From: Aerococcus sanguinicola
GTDB lineage: Bacteria > Bacillota > Bacilli > Lactobacillales > Aerococcaceae
Length of the DNA stretch: 56,052 bases
Reading direction: 5' to 3'
Assembly: GCF_008726925.1 (NCBI RefSeq)
Contig: NZ_VYWO01000007.1
Span: forward strand, 1-56,052
Shown here: positions 48,352 through 56,040 of the stretch, one piece after another
Numbering within the stretch: position 1 is the stretch's first letter
Layout of the letters: the number at the start of each line of letters is the position of its first letter
Position numbers and translations under genes: made by a program
Notes under the pieces: generated by a model
Database searches by the model: none
Told to the model about the DNA's origin: nothing
The model's input: only the letters and a program-made list of their open reading frames with translations

Positions 48352-49545
48352 TTATCGCTTCCTTTGTCTCTTATTTCGCTTTTTCTTGATTCTTTCAACC
48401 GCTTGGCTGAATTCAACCACTGTTTCTTGGTCAGCTTCTGGACCGGCTTCTTCAATACGGAGCCGGTCTTCCATAAAACTTAGGAGCTCTGGATTGAACT
48501 GGCGCTCGATGATACTCACCGCATAGGCAGCCGTTCCGCGGATCATGGGCCGGGGATCCTTCTCGATCATCTCCAACAAGAGGGGGATAGCCGACCGGTC
48601 CCGGTAGTTAGCCAAGGCTAAGATGGCATTGCGCTGCAAGGGCTTCTTCCCCCGCCAAGCCCCTGCCAGATGGCCGAACTGTTCCTTGAACTCTCGGTTA
48701 GATAGGGTCAGCATAGGCTTTAGCAAGGGTTCCACCTGGTCGCGCTCTGGCTCCATGGCGGCATGGTAGTGGCTGTCTACATGTTGGTTATAAGGGCAGA
48801 CCTGCTGGCAGATGTCACAGCCATAAATCTGGTGCCCCACTTGCCGGCGAAAGGCCTGGGGGATATAGCCCTTGGTCTGGGTCAGGTAGGAGATGCAGAC
48901 TTTCGCATTCATCTTCCCCTCGCCTAGCAAGGCTCCCGTCGGACAAAAGTCCAAACAACGGGTGCAGTCGCCACAGGCATTAGCCTTGGGGGCATCAGGC
49001 ACCAGGGGCAGGTTGGTAATAATCTCCCCCAGATAGATAAAGGAGCCAAACTCTTCATTGATAATTAGCCCATTTCGGCCAATAAAACCAATGCCGGCCC
49101 GCTGCGCAACAGCCACATCAGGGAGTTCGCCCGTATCCACCATGGTCTTGGTCTGAATTCCTGGATAACGTTCTTCCAAAGCTTGGACCAGGTCACTAGC
49201 CGCTCGGTGGAGAATACTATGGTAGTCTTCCCCCCAACTCGCTCGGGCGAATTGCCCCCTTCGCTCCCCCCGGTTACGTTCTTTAGGATAGAGCGGTTTA
49301 TTGGGATAGGCCATAGCAAAGGCAATAATCGAAGCTGCCCCATCCAGCAAGTCCTTGGGGTACAAGCGCTCCTCGATGACAGGATGTTCAAAGCCCGTGG
49401 TGCGGCCTTCAGCCTCCGCTTCTTCCAGCGACTGACGGATATGGGTGAAATCATCCGCACTGGTAAAGCCTACTACATTCATCCCTACTTCTTCTAGGGC
49501 TAGCTGGCGGATCTTTTCCGTTTCAACTTGCCAATCGATGGTCAC
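48352..49545 (-). CDS. queG: Epoxyqueuosine reductase
   Basis: 397 residues from GTG at 49545 with GGGAGG 7 nt upstream. QueG reduces epoxyqueuosine to queuosine at wobble position 34 of His, Asn, Asp and Tyr tRNAs, using cobalamin and two 4Fe-4S clusters. Cluster ligands are in CGDCTRCLDFCPTGAL and YGCDICQQVCPYN; a HEAT-repeat C-terminus follows (RNAILALANYRDRSAIPLLL). Four of its target tRNAs (Asn, Asp, Tyr, His) are encoded 5-6 kb away in this window. The C-terminus ends in a basic KKKRNKRQRKR tail. Confidence 0.95.
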   Translation of the reverse strand: MTIDWQVETEKIRQLALEEVGMNVVGFTSADDFTHIRQSLEEAEAEGRTTGFEHPVIEERLYPKDLLDGAASIIAFAMAYPNKPLYPKERNRGERRGQFARASWGEDYHSILHRAASDLVQALEERYPGIQTKTMVDTGELPDVAVAQRAGIGFIGRNGLIINEEFGSFIYLGEIITNLPLVPDAPKANACGDCTRCLDFCPTGALLGEGKMNAKVCISYLTQTKGYIPQAFRRQVGHQIYGCDICQQVCPYNQHVDSHYHAAMEPERDQVEPLLKPMLTLSNREFKEQFGHLAGAWRGKKPLQRNAILALANYRDRSAIPLLLEMIEKDPRPMIRGTAAYAVSIIERQFNPELLSFMEDRLRIEEAGPEADQETVVEFSQAVERIKKKRNKRQRKR

Positions 49546-49712
49546 TACGATTCCTCCCTTCCCTCAGTCTTAGCTTGACGATCCTTTCAATTATAATCTA
49601 TTCCCCATAATTTGCAATCTAACCCAGGTCTGATTTCCATGAGAATTTGATAAAATTTAGCCTGAAATTTCTAAAAGATTTATTTTTTTAAGCTTTTAAT
49701 GGGGCTTTGTGC

Positions 49713-49718
49713 TATGAT
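49713..49718 (+). promoter_or_regulatory. Extended -10 promoter of xpt
   Basis: TGCTATGAT 66 nt before the start; -35 not clear. The leader is too short for a purine riboswitch and lacks its core sequences. Confidence 0.5.
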
Positions 49719-49784
49719 AGAGTAACACTTAATGTCCATACAGGCAATCGATTCAATATATTATCTATGAGGGGAGTTCTGAAA

Positions 49785-50366
49785 GTGAATATTTTACAGC
49801 AACGAATTATTGATGATGGCGAGGTTTTTCCTAATAATGTCTTGAAGGTTGATTCCTTCTTAAACCACCAAATTGACCCGCATATCATGTACAGCATCGC
49901 CAATGATTTCTACCAACACTTCAAGAGTGCAGGAATCACTAAGATCCTAACGATTGAAGCCTCTGGTATTGCACCAGCCATCTTCGTGGCCCAGAAATTC
50001 GATGTCCCGATGCTCTTTGCTAAGAAAAAAGAACCTTCTACCCTACAAAACCAAGAAGTCTATACCGAATTGGTCCACAGCTATACTAAGAATACAGACA
50101 GCAACATCGTCGTATCTAAACAATTCCTCGATGCAGATGATAAAGTCCTCGTTGTGGATGACTTCCTCGCAAATGGCGAAGCAGCTATGGGCTTAATTTC
50201 TATCGCTGAACAAGCAGGCGCAGATGTCGCTGGCGTTGCCATCTGTATTGAAAAATCCTTCCAAAATGGCCGCCAACGTATCTTAGACCATGGTTATGAA
50301 GTTTATTCAGCTGCCCGCATTGCTTCCCTTGAAAACAACCAAGTTCGCTTTAACGACGGACATTAA
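49785..50366 (+). CDS. xpt: Xanthine phosphoribosyltransferase
   Basis: 193 residues from GTG at 49785, 8 nt after GAGGGGAG; length equals that of known Xpt (about 194). Converts xanthine and PRPP to XMP for purine salvage. The PRPP-binding loop is KVLVVDDFLANGEAAMGL, and the N-terminal ILQQRIIDDGEVFPNNVLKV and ASGIAPAIFVAQ are family marks. Single gene with its own terminator; no pbuX partner nearby. Confidence 0.95.
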   Translation: MNILQQRIIDDGEVFPNNVLKVDSFLNHQIDPHIMYSIANDFYQHFKSAGITKILTIEASGIAPAIFVAQKFDVPMLFAKKKEPSTLQNQEVYTELVHSYTKNTDSNIVVSKQFLDADDKVLVVDDFLANGEAAMGLISIAEQAGADVAGVAICIEKSFQNGRQRILDHGYEVYSAARIASLENNQVRFNDGH

Positions 50367-50390
50367 GCTATAAATTTAGCTCATAAAAAT

Positions 50391-50428
50391 TAAACGAGGC
50401 ATGGACAAGAAGTCCAGCCTCGTTTTTT
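50391..50428 (+). terminator. Terminator of xpt
   Basis: AACGAGGC-TGGAC pairs with GTCCA-GCCTCGTT followed by TTTTG; it may also work weakly for the convergent dehydrogenase. Confidence 0.85.
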
Positions 50429-50442
50429 GTCGCTGTTTTGAC

Positions 50443-51399
50443 TTATTTGATGATATTCTGCGGTTCGCCCTCAGCAAAGGCCAAGGCATTCTCAAAGGCT
50501 GTATTAGCCCGGAGAACCATAGCCTCATCGGTCAGGTAGCCGATATGAGGGGTTAGGATGGTGTTCTTAGCCGAAAGCAGAGGTTCATCTTCACTGAGTG
50601 GGGGCTCTTGGTTGAAGACATCGATGCCTGCACCCGCAATCCTGCCTTCGTTCAAGGCCTCTGCTAGCGCTTGACTGTCAACAATAGGGCCCCGAGCCAC
50701 GTTAATGAGGATCGCATCGGACTTCATCTTAGCAATCATTTCCTTGGAGATTAGCCCCTCTGTCTCAGCTGTAGCGGGAAGGTGGATGGAAATGATATCC
50801 GCTTCCGCCATCACTTCCTCTAAGCTCCCATAGCGCATGCCGAGCGCCTTGGCTTCATCCTTCTCAGAGCGATTATAGCCGAGGAGTTCAGCGCCCAGTG
50901 CTCGGTAGGCCTTGGCGGTTGCAAGCCCAATAGCCCCTGTCCCAATAATAGCAACCTTGGCTTGGCTGATTTCTCGTCCTTGGATAGGGCCGGGAAAGTC
51001 CGCTGTCTTCCGAGCATCCTGGTTACTGGCAGGAAGCTGGCGGAAAAGAGATAAAGCAAGGCCTAGGGATAGCTCAGCAACCGCTTGATTGGCATAGCCC
51101 GATGCATTACAAATCGCGATGCCTTTAGCCGCTGCAGCCTCCTGGTCCACATGGTCTACCCCCGTAAAGGCGACATCAATTAATTGAGTTTGCTCTAAAC
51201 GGTCAATCACCTCGGCAGGATAGGGTGTGTTCCCAATAATCACAATGTCCGCATCCTGACTGCGTTCTAGGAGCTCATCTGGATCCGTGGTCCGCTCCTT
51301 ATAGTAAGTAAAGTCATGCCCAGCATCTTTAAGCTTTTGGGCGAGTTCTTCGATATAGCTATCTTCAACTCTTAGGTTTTCGAGTAAATTAATCTTCAT
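50443..51399 (-). CDS. D-isomer-specific 2-hydroxyacid dehydrogenase
   Basis: 318 residues from ATG at 51399 with AAGGAGG 5 nt upstream; an in-frame start at 51429 would include the Shine-Dalgarno. NAD-dependent reduction of a 2-ketoacid. Rossmann loop GTGAIGLATAKAYRALG, substrate loop NVARGPIVDSQAL with the conserved arginine, acid EPPLSEDEPLL and the catalytic HIG near the C-terminus (TPHIGYLT). The neighbours give no hint of the substrate; hydroxypyruvate, phosphoglycerate-like or branched 2-ketoacids are possible. Confidence 0.88.
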   Translation of the reverse strand: MKINLLENLRVEDSYIEELAQKLKDAGHDFTYYKERTTDPDELLERSQDADIVIIGNTPYPAEVIDRLEQTQLIDVAFTGVDHVDQEAAAAKGIAICNASGYANQAVAELSLGLALSLFRQLPASNQDARKTADFPGPIQGREISQAKVAIIGTGAIGLATAKAYRALGAELLGYNRSEKDEAKALGMRYGSLEEVMAEADIISIHLPATAETEGLISKEMIAKMKSDAILINVARGPIVDSQALAEALNEGRIAGAGIDVFNQEPPLSEDEPLLSAKNTILTPHIGYLTDEAMVLRANTAFENALAFAEGEPQNIIK

Positions 51400-51467
51400 A
51401 AAGGCCTCCTTCAATAAATTTTGCTGCACGAGTCTCTTCTTCCCTCATTATAAACAAAAATGCCCAA

Positions 51468-51500
51468 CAAAAAAAGCCAACCCCCTTGGATTGACTTTTT
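51468..51500. terminator. Terminator beyond array D
   Basis: On the minus strand GTCAATCC pairs with GGGTTGGC (two G-T pairs), followed by TTTTTTTG. A minus-strand transcript from the L,D-transpeptidase would pass all of array D before stopping here. GACTTTTTC on the plus side may give weak activity there too. Confidence 0.7.
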
Positions 51501-51510
51501 CTTGTGTTGT

Positions 51511-51988
51511 TTAGTCGGGTTCAGGCTAGCAGAAATAGCTCCTCTTCAACAAAATCCGCCGAAGACTTTTAGTCTTCTCTGGCTTTTGCCTCCAGAGGTC
51601 TATTTCTACCGCTAGCCTTCACACCCTGTTTAGTCGGGTTCGAGGATGCAGAAAGGGCTCCTCTTCGTAAAAGTCCGTCGAAGGCCTTCAGCCTTCTCTG
51701 GTCTTTTACTCCAGAGGTCCCTTCCTCCCGCATCCTCTCGCACCCTTCCTAGTCGGGTTCGGTCGCGCAGCTTCCTTGTCACTTCACAAGTCTCCGCCGC
51801 TGTCCTTCAGACTGCTCTGGTGACTTGCTCCAGTGAAAGGAAGCTAACCGCGCGCCCTCTCACCCTTTTTAGTCGGGTTCACAAAGGCAGAAAGGAAGTG
51901 ACTTCAGCAAAGTGGAACGAACGGCTTACAGCCGCTCTTTTCCCCTTTGCCTCCAGTCATTCCTTTCTAAGCGCTCTTGCTCACACCC
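51511..51988 (-). repeat. Family 1 hairpin array D, four full units
   Basis: Units at 51511-51626, 51630-51745, 51750-51865 and 51870-51988, each about 116-119 bp, joined by CACCC(T)n and TAGTCGGGTTC. Outer arms differ (GCTAGCAGAAATAG, GATGCAGAAAGGG, GCGCAGCTTCCT, AAAGGCAGAAAGGA), each with a matching right arm. All share 5' TTC(A/G), 3' CTCC and 3' TCT internal-loop strands. On the minus strand GGGTGTGAG begins directly after the stop codon of the L,D-transpeptidase. Confidence 0.9.
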
Positions 51989-53383
51989 TTAGTTAAAGAC
52001 TACGACTGGCATGCCGACGTGGACTAGGGAGTAGACGGTTGGCATGACGGATGGTTGGACGTTGATACAGCCGTTGGAGCCGTTTTGGTGGTACCAGCCA
52101 CCGCCGAAGACGGGTTGCCAGTTCGCATCGTGAATCCCCTGGCCAACATAGTCAAAGGGTACCCAGTAGGAAACAGGTGAAGCGTACTTGTTACCTGTCT
52201 TAGGATCGAAGCCCCGGAGAACAGAAGGTGACTGCATGTTGTTAACCGCGAAGGCACCTGGATTGGTTGGTGTCATATCATGGCCAGATACAATATCCGT
52301 GCTCAACTGCAATTCCCCATTGAGGTAGATAAACATTTTTTGGTTGATCATATCGACTTCTACATAATCCTTACCAAAGAAATTATCCTGGCCGTAGCCT
52401 GACCCAGCAATAGACGGTTCAATCACCGTATCTTCACCCTTTAAGGCCGCTTGGGCAACTTCATCCGCTGCCCTAGAGCGGTCAATATACCAACCGTAAG
52501 TACCTGGTTGGACAGTAACAACGCCGGCCATTGTGGATTGGAAATCATGAGAAGTTAAGAGCCCCGAGATTTCTTGGTTCAAGCCTTGGAGATACACGTT
52601 GACTTGTTCCATATCGACAGCTGGTTCTCCTTGGTCGTCAATGTATAACCAGCTAGCAATTTCCTCTTCTGGAATCTGGTGGTCTTTGCCATCCACCTTA
52701 AGTACGAGCTTAGAGCCTTTAATATCATCTAGCTTTTTGATCTTAGATTGTAGACTCGGATCGTCTTCCTTAAGGGTTGGTTGAATATAGGCATCCGCTA
52801 AGTTAACTTGGTAGTTGCCGTTATCTATATTCTTATTGAAGAGTTTTTGTAAGGCATCAGCCGAAATTTGATTCCCTTGAACGGAATCAACAACCGTAAA
52901 ACCTTGGTCTGAAGAATTCTCTAGACGAGCATTTTCGGATTCTTTACGCTGAGAATTGTCAATTCCCAACTGGTTCATAATCTTATCGATGGTTGCGCCA
53001 TCCAAGTCACCAGCCACATACTTACCTTGGAGTTGCCGATCGGTAAAGAAGGCGAGCGGCCAAGCCCATTGATTTTGATTCGCCAGCATTTTCTCCAAGG
53101 CGGGCTGACTTTCGATGGGCAAGCCTAAACTATCGATTGGAAGTTGAGCAATTTCCTTATCCCCTTCCTTGACATCAATCGTTTGGCCGGCTATTTTTTC
53201 CGAAACTTTTTTATCAGCTTCTTCCAAGTTTAAGTTCGACACACTTGTGGCGGAGACTTGAGTACGGGGAAGAAAATGTTGACTATAATAGTAAACGCCA
53301 CCCCCATATAGTCCTAATACAACCACAAAGGCGATAACTAGTCCCCACACTAGTCCCTTCGAAGACTCATTCTGCCTAGACAT
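51989..53383 (-). CDS. L,D-transpeptidase (YkuD) with peptidoglycan-binding domain
   Basis: 464 residues from ATG at 53383, GGAGGG upstream; in-frame extension to 53440 is not supported. One N-terminal membrane anchor (GLVWGLVIAFVVVLGLYGGG), a putative PG4-type peptidoglycan-binding region (about 60-330), then a YkuD catalytic domain with HQNGSNGCINVQPS and the nucleophile C439. Such enzymes form 3-3 cross-links in peptidoglycan or attach proteins and may bypass PBPs. The start of the catalytic domain is around YVEVDMINQKMFIYLNGELQ. The stop is followed without gap by hairpin array D. Confidence 0.93.
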   Translation of the reverse strand: MSRQNESSKGLVWGLVIAFVVVLGLYGGGVYYYSQHFLPRTQVSATSVSNLNLEEADKKVSEKIAGQTIDVKEGDKEIAQLPIDSLGLPIESQPALEKMLANQNQWAWPLAFFTDRQLQGKYVAGDLDGATIDKIMNQLGIDNSQRKESENARLENSSDQGFTVVDSVQGNQISADALQKLFNKNIDNGNYQVNLADAYIQPTLKEDDPSLQSKIKKLDDIKGSKLVLKVDGKDHQIPEEEIASWLYIDDQGEPAVDMEQVNVYLQGLNQEISGLLTSHDFQSTMAGVVTVQPGTYGWYIDRSRAADEVAQAALKGEDTVIEPSIAGSGYGQDNFFGKDYVEVDMINQKMFIYLNGELQLSTDIVSGHDMTPTNPGAFAVNNMQSPSVLRGFDPKTGNKYASPVSYWVPFDYVGQGIHDANWQPVFGGGWYHQNGSNGCINVQPSVMPTVYSLVHVGMPVVVFN

Positions 53384-53597
53384 ATATTTCCCTCCATTTT
53401 CTTCGATAAATAAAGGACCTCCTTTTAAGGATGTCCTCATGAATAAACTTTCAGTTATTTCTACACCTAATAGAATACACGATTTAATAGGCTTTGTAAA
53501 ACATAATAGACCATCTGAATATATTTTTAAACTTTAGACTTGCCTTTTGTCTCAGTAGAGGTCATCATAAGAGAAAAAGTAAAGAAAGGGTGTCATT

Positions 53598-53801
53598 ATG
53601 CCTCCACAGTCCAAATTTCAAGAGTTTTTACTCATTTTTTCTGGCTTAATTTTAATGGTTATCGCAGCCTTTGCTGGGATCTATATCCTTAGCCTCGGCC
53701 CTAGTTTACTAGTCCGCCTGCTTGTTTATCTGATGTTTCTTTTAATCTTCGTCAGTGCGGGGCTTTCCATTTATTACTTTGTTTTTCGCAATAAATCCTA
53801 A
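53598..53801 (+). CDS. Small two-helix membrane protein, unknown
   Basis: 67 residues: MPPQSKFQEF, then two hydrophobic helices (LLIFSGLILMVIAAFAGIYI; LLVRLLVYLMFLLIFVSAGL) and a short polar end. AGAAAGGGTG lies before the ATG. The 3' end overlaps the convergent 53798 gene by 4 nt. No family recognised. Confidence 0.7.
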   Translation: MPPQSKFQEFLLIFSGLILMVIAAFAGIYILSLGPSLLVRLLVYLMFLLIFVSAGLSIYYFVFRNKS

Positions 53802-54541
53802 ACTTGGTCTTCCAAGTGCTGCTCATATTCATTGAGCGTCATCCCATCATGGCTTTCAATGAACTTCTCCCGTCTTTCCATCCGGTAAACATCCATCTTC
53901 TTTTTGAAGAGCTCACCAGTAGTTGGTGGCGTCCAAGAAATCGCATTGGCTCCTGCCGCTATCACTTCGCGGATGCTGTCATCACTCTTACCCCCTGTTG
54001 CAATAATCGGTATATCAGGATAGCGTTCACGAATCCTAGCAACCAAAGCAGGCGTCTCCTTACCACTGGCTACATTCAAAATATCTACCCCAGCTTTTAG
54101 GCGGGCGTCTATATCGTTATAAGCGGACACAATTGTTGCAATGATCGGTGAATCGATCGTCCTTTCAATCATTTCAATTGTTTCTACCGGCATGGGTGCA
54201 TTGACAACAACCCCCATTACCCCTTCAGCCTCTGCAAACAAAGCAATATCTGCACTGCGCTTGCCGCTTGTTAAGCCGCCCCCCACACCTGCAAAGACGG
54301 GAGCTGTACTAACTGTTGAAATCGCTGAAACAATGGCCGGATGAGGGGTTTGCGGGTAGACCGCAAGTATAGCATCTGCATTACTATAGCAGATTGTCGC
54401 AACATCCGTCGAAAAGAGGAAAGACTTTAAGCGACGACCATAAATCCGGATCCCAGAAGCGTCTCGAATCACATCAGGAACTTTAAGGGTATCTTTTCTT
54501 AAAGCCGAGCTCACACTCGGTGTTTTTTTAGGTGTTTTCAC
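53798..54541 (-). CDS. TIM-barrel-like protein of unknown function
   Basis: 247 residues from GTG at 54541, GGAGC 9 nt upstream. The pattern of alternating strands and helices with PVFAGVGGGLTSGKRSADIA, AGVDILNVASGKETPALVA and PIIATGGKSDDSIREVIAAG is typical of phosphate-binding TIM barrels. No catalytic set is recognised; similar Lactobacillales proteins are loosely called hydrolases. It is the last protein gene before the tRNA cluster. Confidence 0.6.
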   Translation of the reverse strand: MKTPKKTPSVSSALRKDTLKVPDVIRDASGIRIYGRRLKSFLFSTDVATICYSNADAILAVYPQTPHPAIVSAISTVSTAPVFAGVGGGLTSGKRSADIALFAEAEGVMGVVVNAPMPVETIEMIERTIDSPIIATIVSAYNDIDARLKAGVDILNVASGKETPALVARIRERYPDIPIIATGGKSDDSIREVIAAGANAISWTPPTTGELFKKKMDVYRMERREKFIESHDGMTLNEYEQHLEDQV

Positions 54542-54700
54542 GTTTAAACGGCTCCTTTTTTTATTTACAGCTACATTTTATCAGCTTTTCAAGCTTAATA
54601 AAACCATTTGAAAGGATTTAGCCCCTCTTTTTATCCACTTAAAAATACTAAACCCTAAACTCCATATGAGGTTAAGCAGTTGGCGTTAAGTTCAACATAA

Positions 54701-54740
54701 AGAAAAACCTAGGAACATTGATTTAACAACATTCCCAGGC
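54701..54740 (-). terminator. Terminator of rRNA-tRNA operon
   Basis: A 13-bp stem CCTGGGAATGTTG / CAATGTTCCTAGG (some G-T pairs) around TTAAAT, followed by TTTTTCTTT, 41 nt after tRNA-Leu. Confidence 0.88.
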
Positions 54741-54780
54741 TTTCTAAAAAGTTCTTTGACGCTCTTATATGAGCTTAGAA

Positions 54781-54866
54781 TGCCGACGGTGGGGGTCGAA
54801 CCCACACGTCCGGTAAAGGACATTGGATTTTGAGTCCAACGCGTCTGCCAATTCCGCCACGTCGGC
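54781..54866 (-). tRNA. tRNA-Leu (CAA)
   Basis: Acceptor GCCGACG/CGTCGGC, long variable arm, anticodon loop CTCAAAA giving CAA, T-loop GGTTCGACC. Last tRNA of the operon; no encoded CCA. Confidence 0.97.
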
Positions 54867-54887
54867 ATATTGTATGAAGGCAAAGAA

Positions 54888-54958
54888 AGGCGGTAGTCGG
54901 ATTTGAACCGGCGATCAAGGTTTTGCAGACCCATGCCTTACCACTTGGCTATACCGCC
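54888..54958 (-). tRNA. tRNA-Cys (GCA)
   Basis: Acceptor GGCGGTA/TACCGCC, anticodon loop CTGCAAA, discriminator U as expected for Cys; no encoded CCA. Confidence 0.97.
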
Positions 54959-54976
54959 ATACTTTAAAATATAAAA

Positions 54977-55048
54977 CTGGGGTAGCTGGATTCGAACCAA
55001 CGCATAACAGAGTCAAAGTCTGTTGCCTTACCACTTGGCGATACCCCA
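54977..55048 (-). tRNA. tRNA-Gln (TTG)
   Basis: Acceptor TGGGGTA/TACCCCA, anticodon loop CTTTGAC, discriminator G; no encoded CCA. Confidence 0.97.
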
Positions 55049-55056
55049 ATAATAAG

Positions 55057-55130
55057 GGCGAATGAGGGGAATCGAACCCCCGAGTGTCGGAGCCACAATC
55101 CGATGCGTTAACCACTTCGCCACATCCGCC
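55057..55130 (-). tRNA. tRNA-His (GTG)
   Basis: Anticodon loop TTGTGGC. The extra 5' G at 55130 pairs with discriminator C at 55057, the His identity pair; no encoded CCA. Confidence 0.97.
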
Positions 55131-55148
55131 ATATTAAAATGGATAAAA

Positions 55149-55219
55149 CAGGGACAGTAGGAATCGAACCCACATTGACGGTTTTGGAGACCGTAGTTCT
55201 ACCGTTAAACTATGTCCCT
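55149..55219 (-). tRNA. tRNA-Trp (CCA)
   Basis: Acceptor AGGGACA/TGTCCCT, anticodon loop CTCCAAA, discriminator G; no 3' CCA encoded. Confidence 0.97.
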
Positions 55220-55258
55220 ATTCAATTAAATCCCTGACAACCTTTAAAAAGATTGTAA

Positions 55259-55339
55259 TGGTGGGAATAGGATTCGAACCTATGAACCCGAAGGAGCGGA
55301 TTTACAGTCCGCCGCGTTTAGCCACTTCGCTATCCCACC
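55259..55339 (-). tRNA. tRNA-Tyr (GTA)
   Basis: Acceptor GGTGGGA/TCCCACC, anticodon loop CTGTAAA, medium-long variable arm typical of bacterial tRNA-Tyr; no encoded CCA. Confidence 0.97.
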
Positions 55340-55343
55340 AGAG

Positions 55344-55416
55344 TGGTCCAAGACAGAGTCGAACTGCCGACACCTTGAGCTTCAATCAAGTGCTCTACCA
55401 ACTGAGCTATTGGACC
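55344..55416 (-). tRNA. tRNA-Phe (GAA)
   Basis: Acceptor GGTCCAA/TTGGACC, anticodon loop TTGAAGC, discriminator A; no encoded CCA. Confidence 0.97.
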
Positions 55417-55433
55417 TTTTTTTAAAAGTTGAA

Positions 55434-55506
55434 CGGTCCCGACGGGAATTGAACCCGCGATCTCCTGCGTGACAGGCAGGCGTGATAACCCCTACACCAC
55501 GGGACC
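55434..55506 (-). tRNA. tRNA-Asp (GTC)
   Basis: Acceptor GGTCCCG/CGGGACC, anticodon loop CTGTCAC, discriminator G; no encoded CCA. Confidence 0.97.
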
Positions 55507-55529
55507 TTAGTAGTAATAAAAACTACTTA

Positions 55530-55602
55530 TGGAGAATGAGGGGTTCGAACCCCCGACATCCTGCTTGTAAGGCAGACGCTCTCCCAGCTGAGCTAATTCT
55601 CC
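55530..55602 (-). tRNA. tRNA-Val (TAC)
   Basis: Acceptor GGAGAAT/ATTCTCC, anticodon loop CTTACAA, discriminator A; no encoded CCA. Confidence 0.97.
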
Positions 55603-55622
55603 GGTGTATTGACAACTTTTAA

Positions 55623-55694
55623 TGACCCGTACGGGATTCGAACCCGTGTTACCGCCGTGAAAGGGCGGTGTCTTAACCGCTTGACCAACGGGCC
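55623..55694 (-). tRNA. tRNA-Glu (TTC)
   Basis: Acceptor GGCCCGT/ACGGGTC, anticodon loop CTTTCAC, discriminator A; no encoded CCA. Confidence 0.97.
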
Positions 55695-55718
55695 AATACA
55701 CTTAATATTTAAATGTTA

Positions 55719-55805
55719 CGGAGAGTAAGGGATTCGAACCCTTGAAACAGTTTCCCGTTTACATGATTTCCAATCATGCTCCTTCGGCCTCTCGGACAAC
55801 TCTCC
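55719..55805 (-). tRNA. tRNA-Ser (GGA)
   Basis: Acceptor GGAGAGT/ACTCTCC, anticodon loop TTGGAAA, long variable arm, discriminator G; no encoded CCA. Confidence 0.97.
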
Positions 55806-55838
55806 AGGCTGGATTGCAGGATTATCCTCACTCACCAA

Positions 55839-55912
55839 CTCCGCAAGTAGGACTCGAACCTACGACATCTTGATTAACAGTCAAGCGCTACTACCAACTG
55901 AGCTATTGCGGA
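55839..55912 (-). tRNA. tRNA-Asn (GTT)
   Basis: Acceptor TCCGCAA/TTGCGGA, anticodon loop CTGTTAA, discriminator G. First tRNA after 5S rRNA, as in many Firmicutes rrn operons; no encoded CCA. Confidence 0.97.
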
Positions 55913-55921
55913 ATAATAAAC

Positions 55922-56040
55922 TGCGCGGCAGCGTCCTAGTCTCACAGGGGGCAACCCCCAACTACATTCGGCGCTAAGAAGCTTAACTGCTGTGTTCGGC
56001 ATGGGAACAGGTGTGACCTTCTTGCCATTACCACCGCACA
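55922..56040 (-). rRNA. rrf: 5S ribosomal RNA
   Basis: About 119 nt. The 5' end TGTGCGG pairs with the 3' end CCGCGCA. Internal CACACCTGTTCCCATGCCGA and GAACACAGCAGTTAAG are classical 5S sequence. 16S and 23S genes would lie beyond the right edge; the tRNA cluster follows in the same transcript. Confidence 0.97.

Noticed and set aside
49719..49784. Purine riboswitch in front of xpt
   Set aside because: The leader between the -10 box and the start is under 60 nt and lacks the three-way-junction core.
51511..51988. CRISPR array
   Set aside because: Period is about 116 bp, the varying parts are self-complementary hairpin arms, and no cas genes are present.
51511..51988. Integron attC site array (imperfect hairpins with extrahelical bases)
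   Set aside because: No cassette ORFs, no attC core GTTRRRY/RYYYAAC pair at consistent positions, and no integrase in the window. The general resemblance to ssDNA-recombined hairpins is kept as a hypothesis only.
54692..55701. ORFs overlapping the tRNA cluster
   Set aside because: They are chance frames across tRNA genes.
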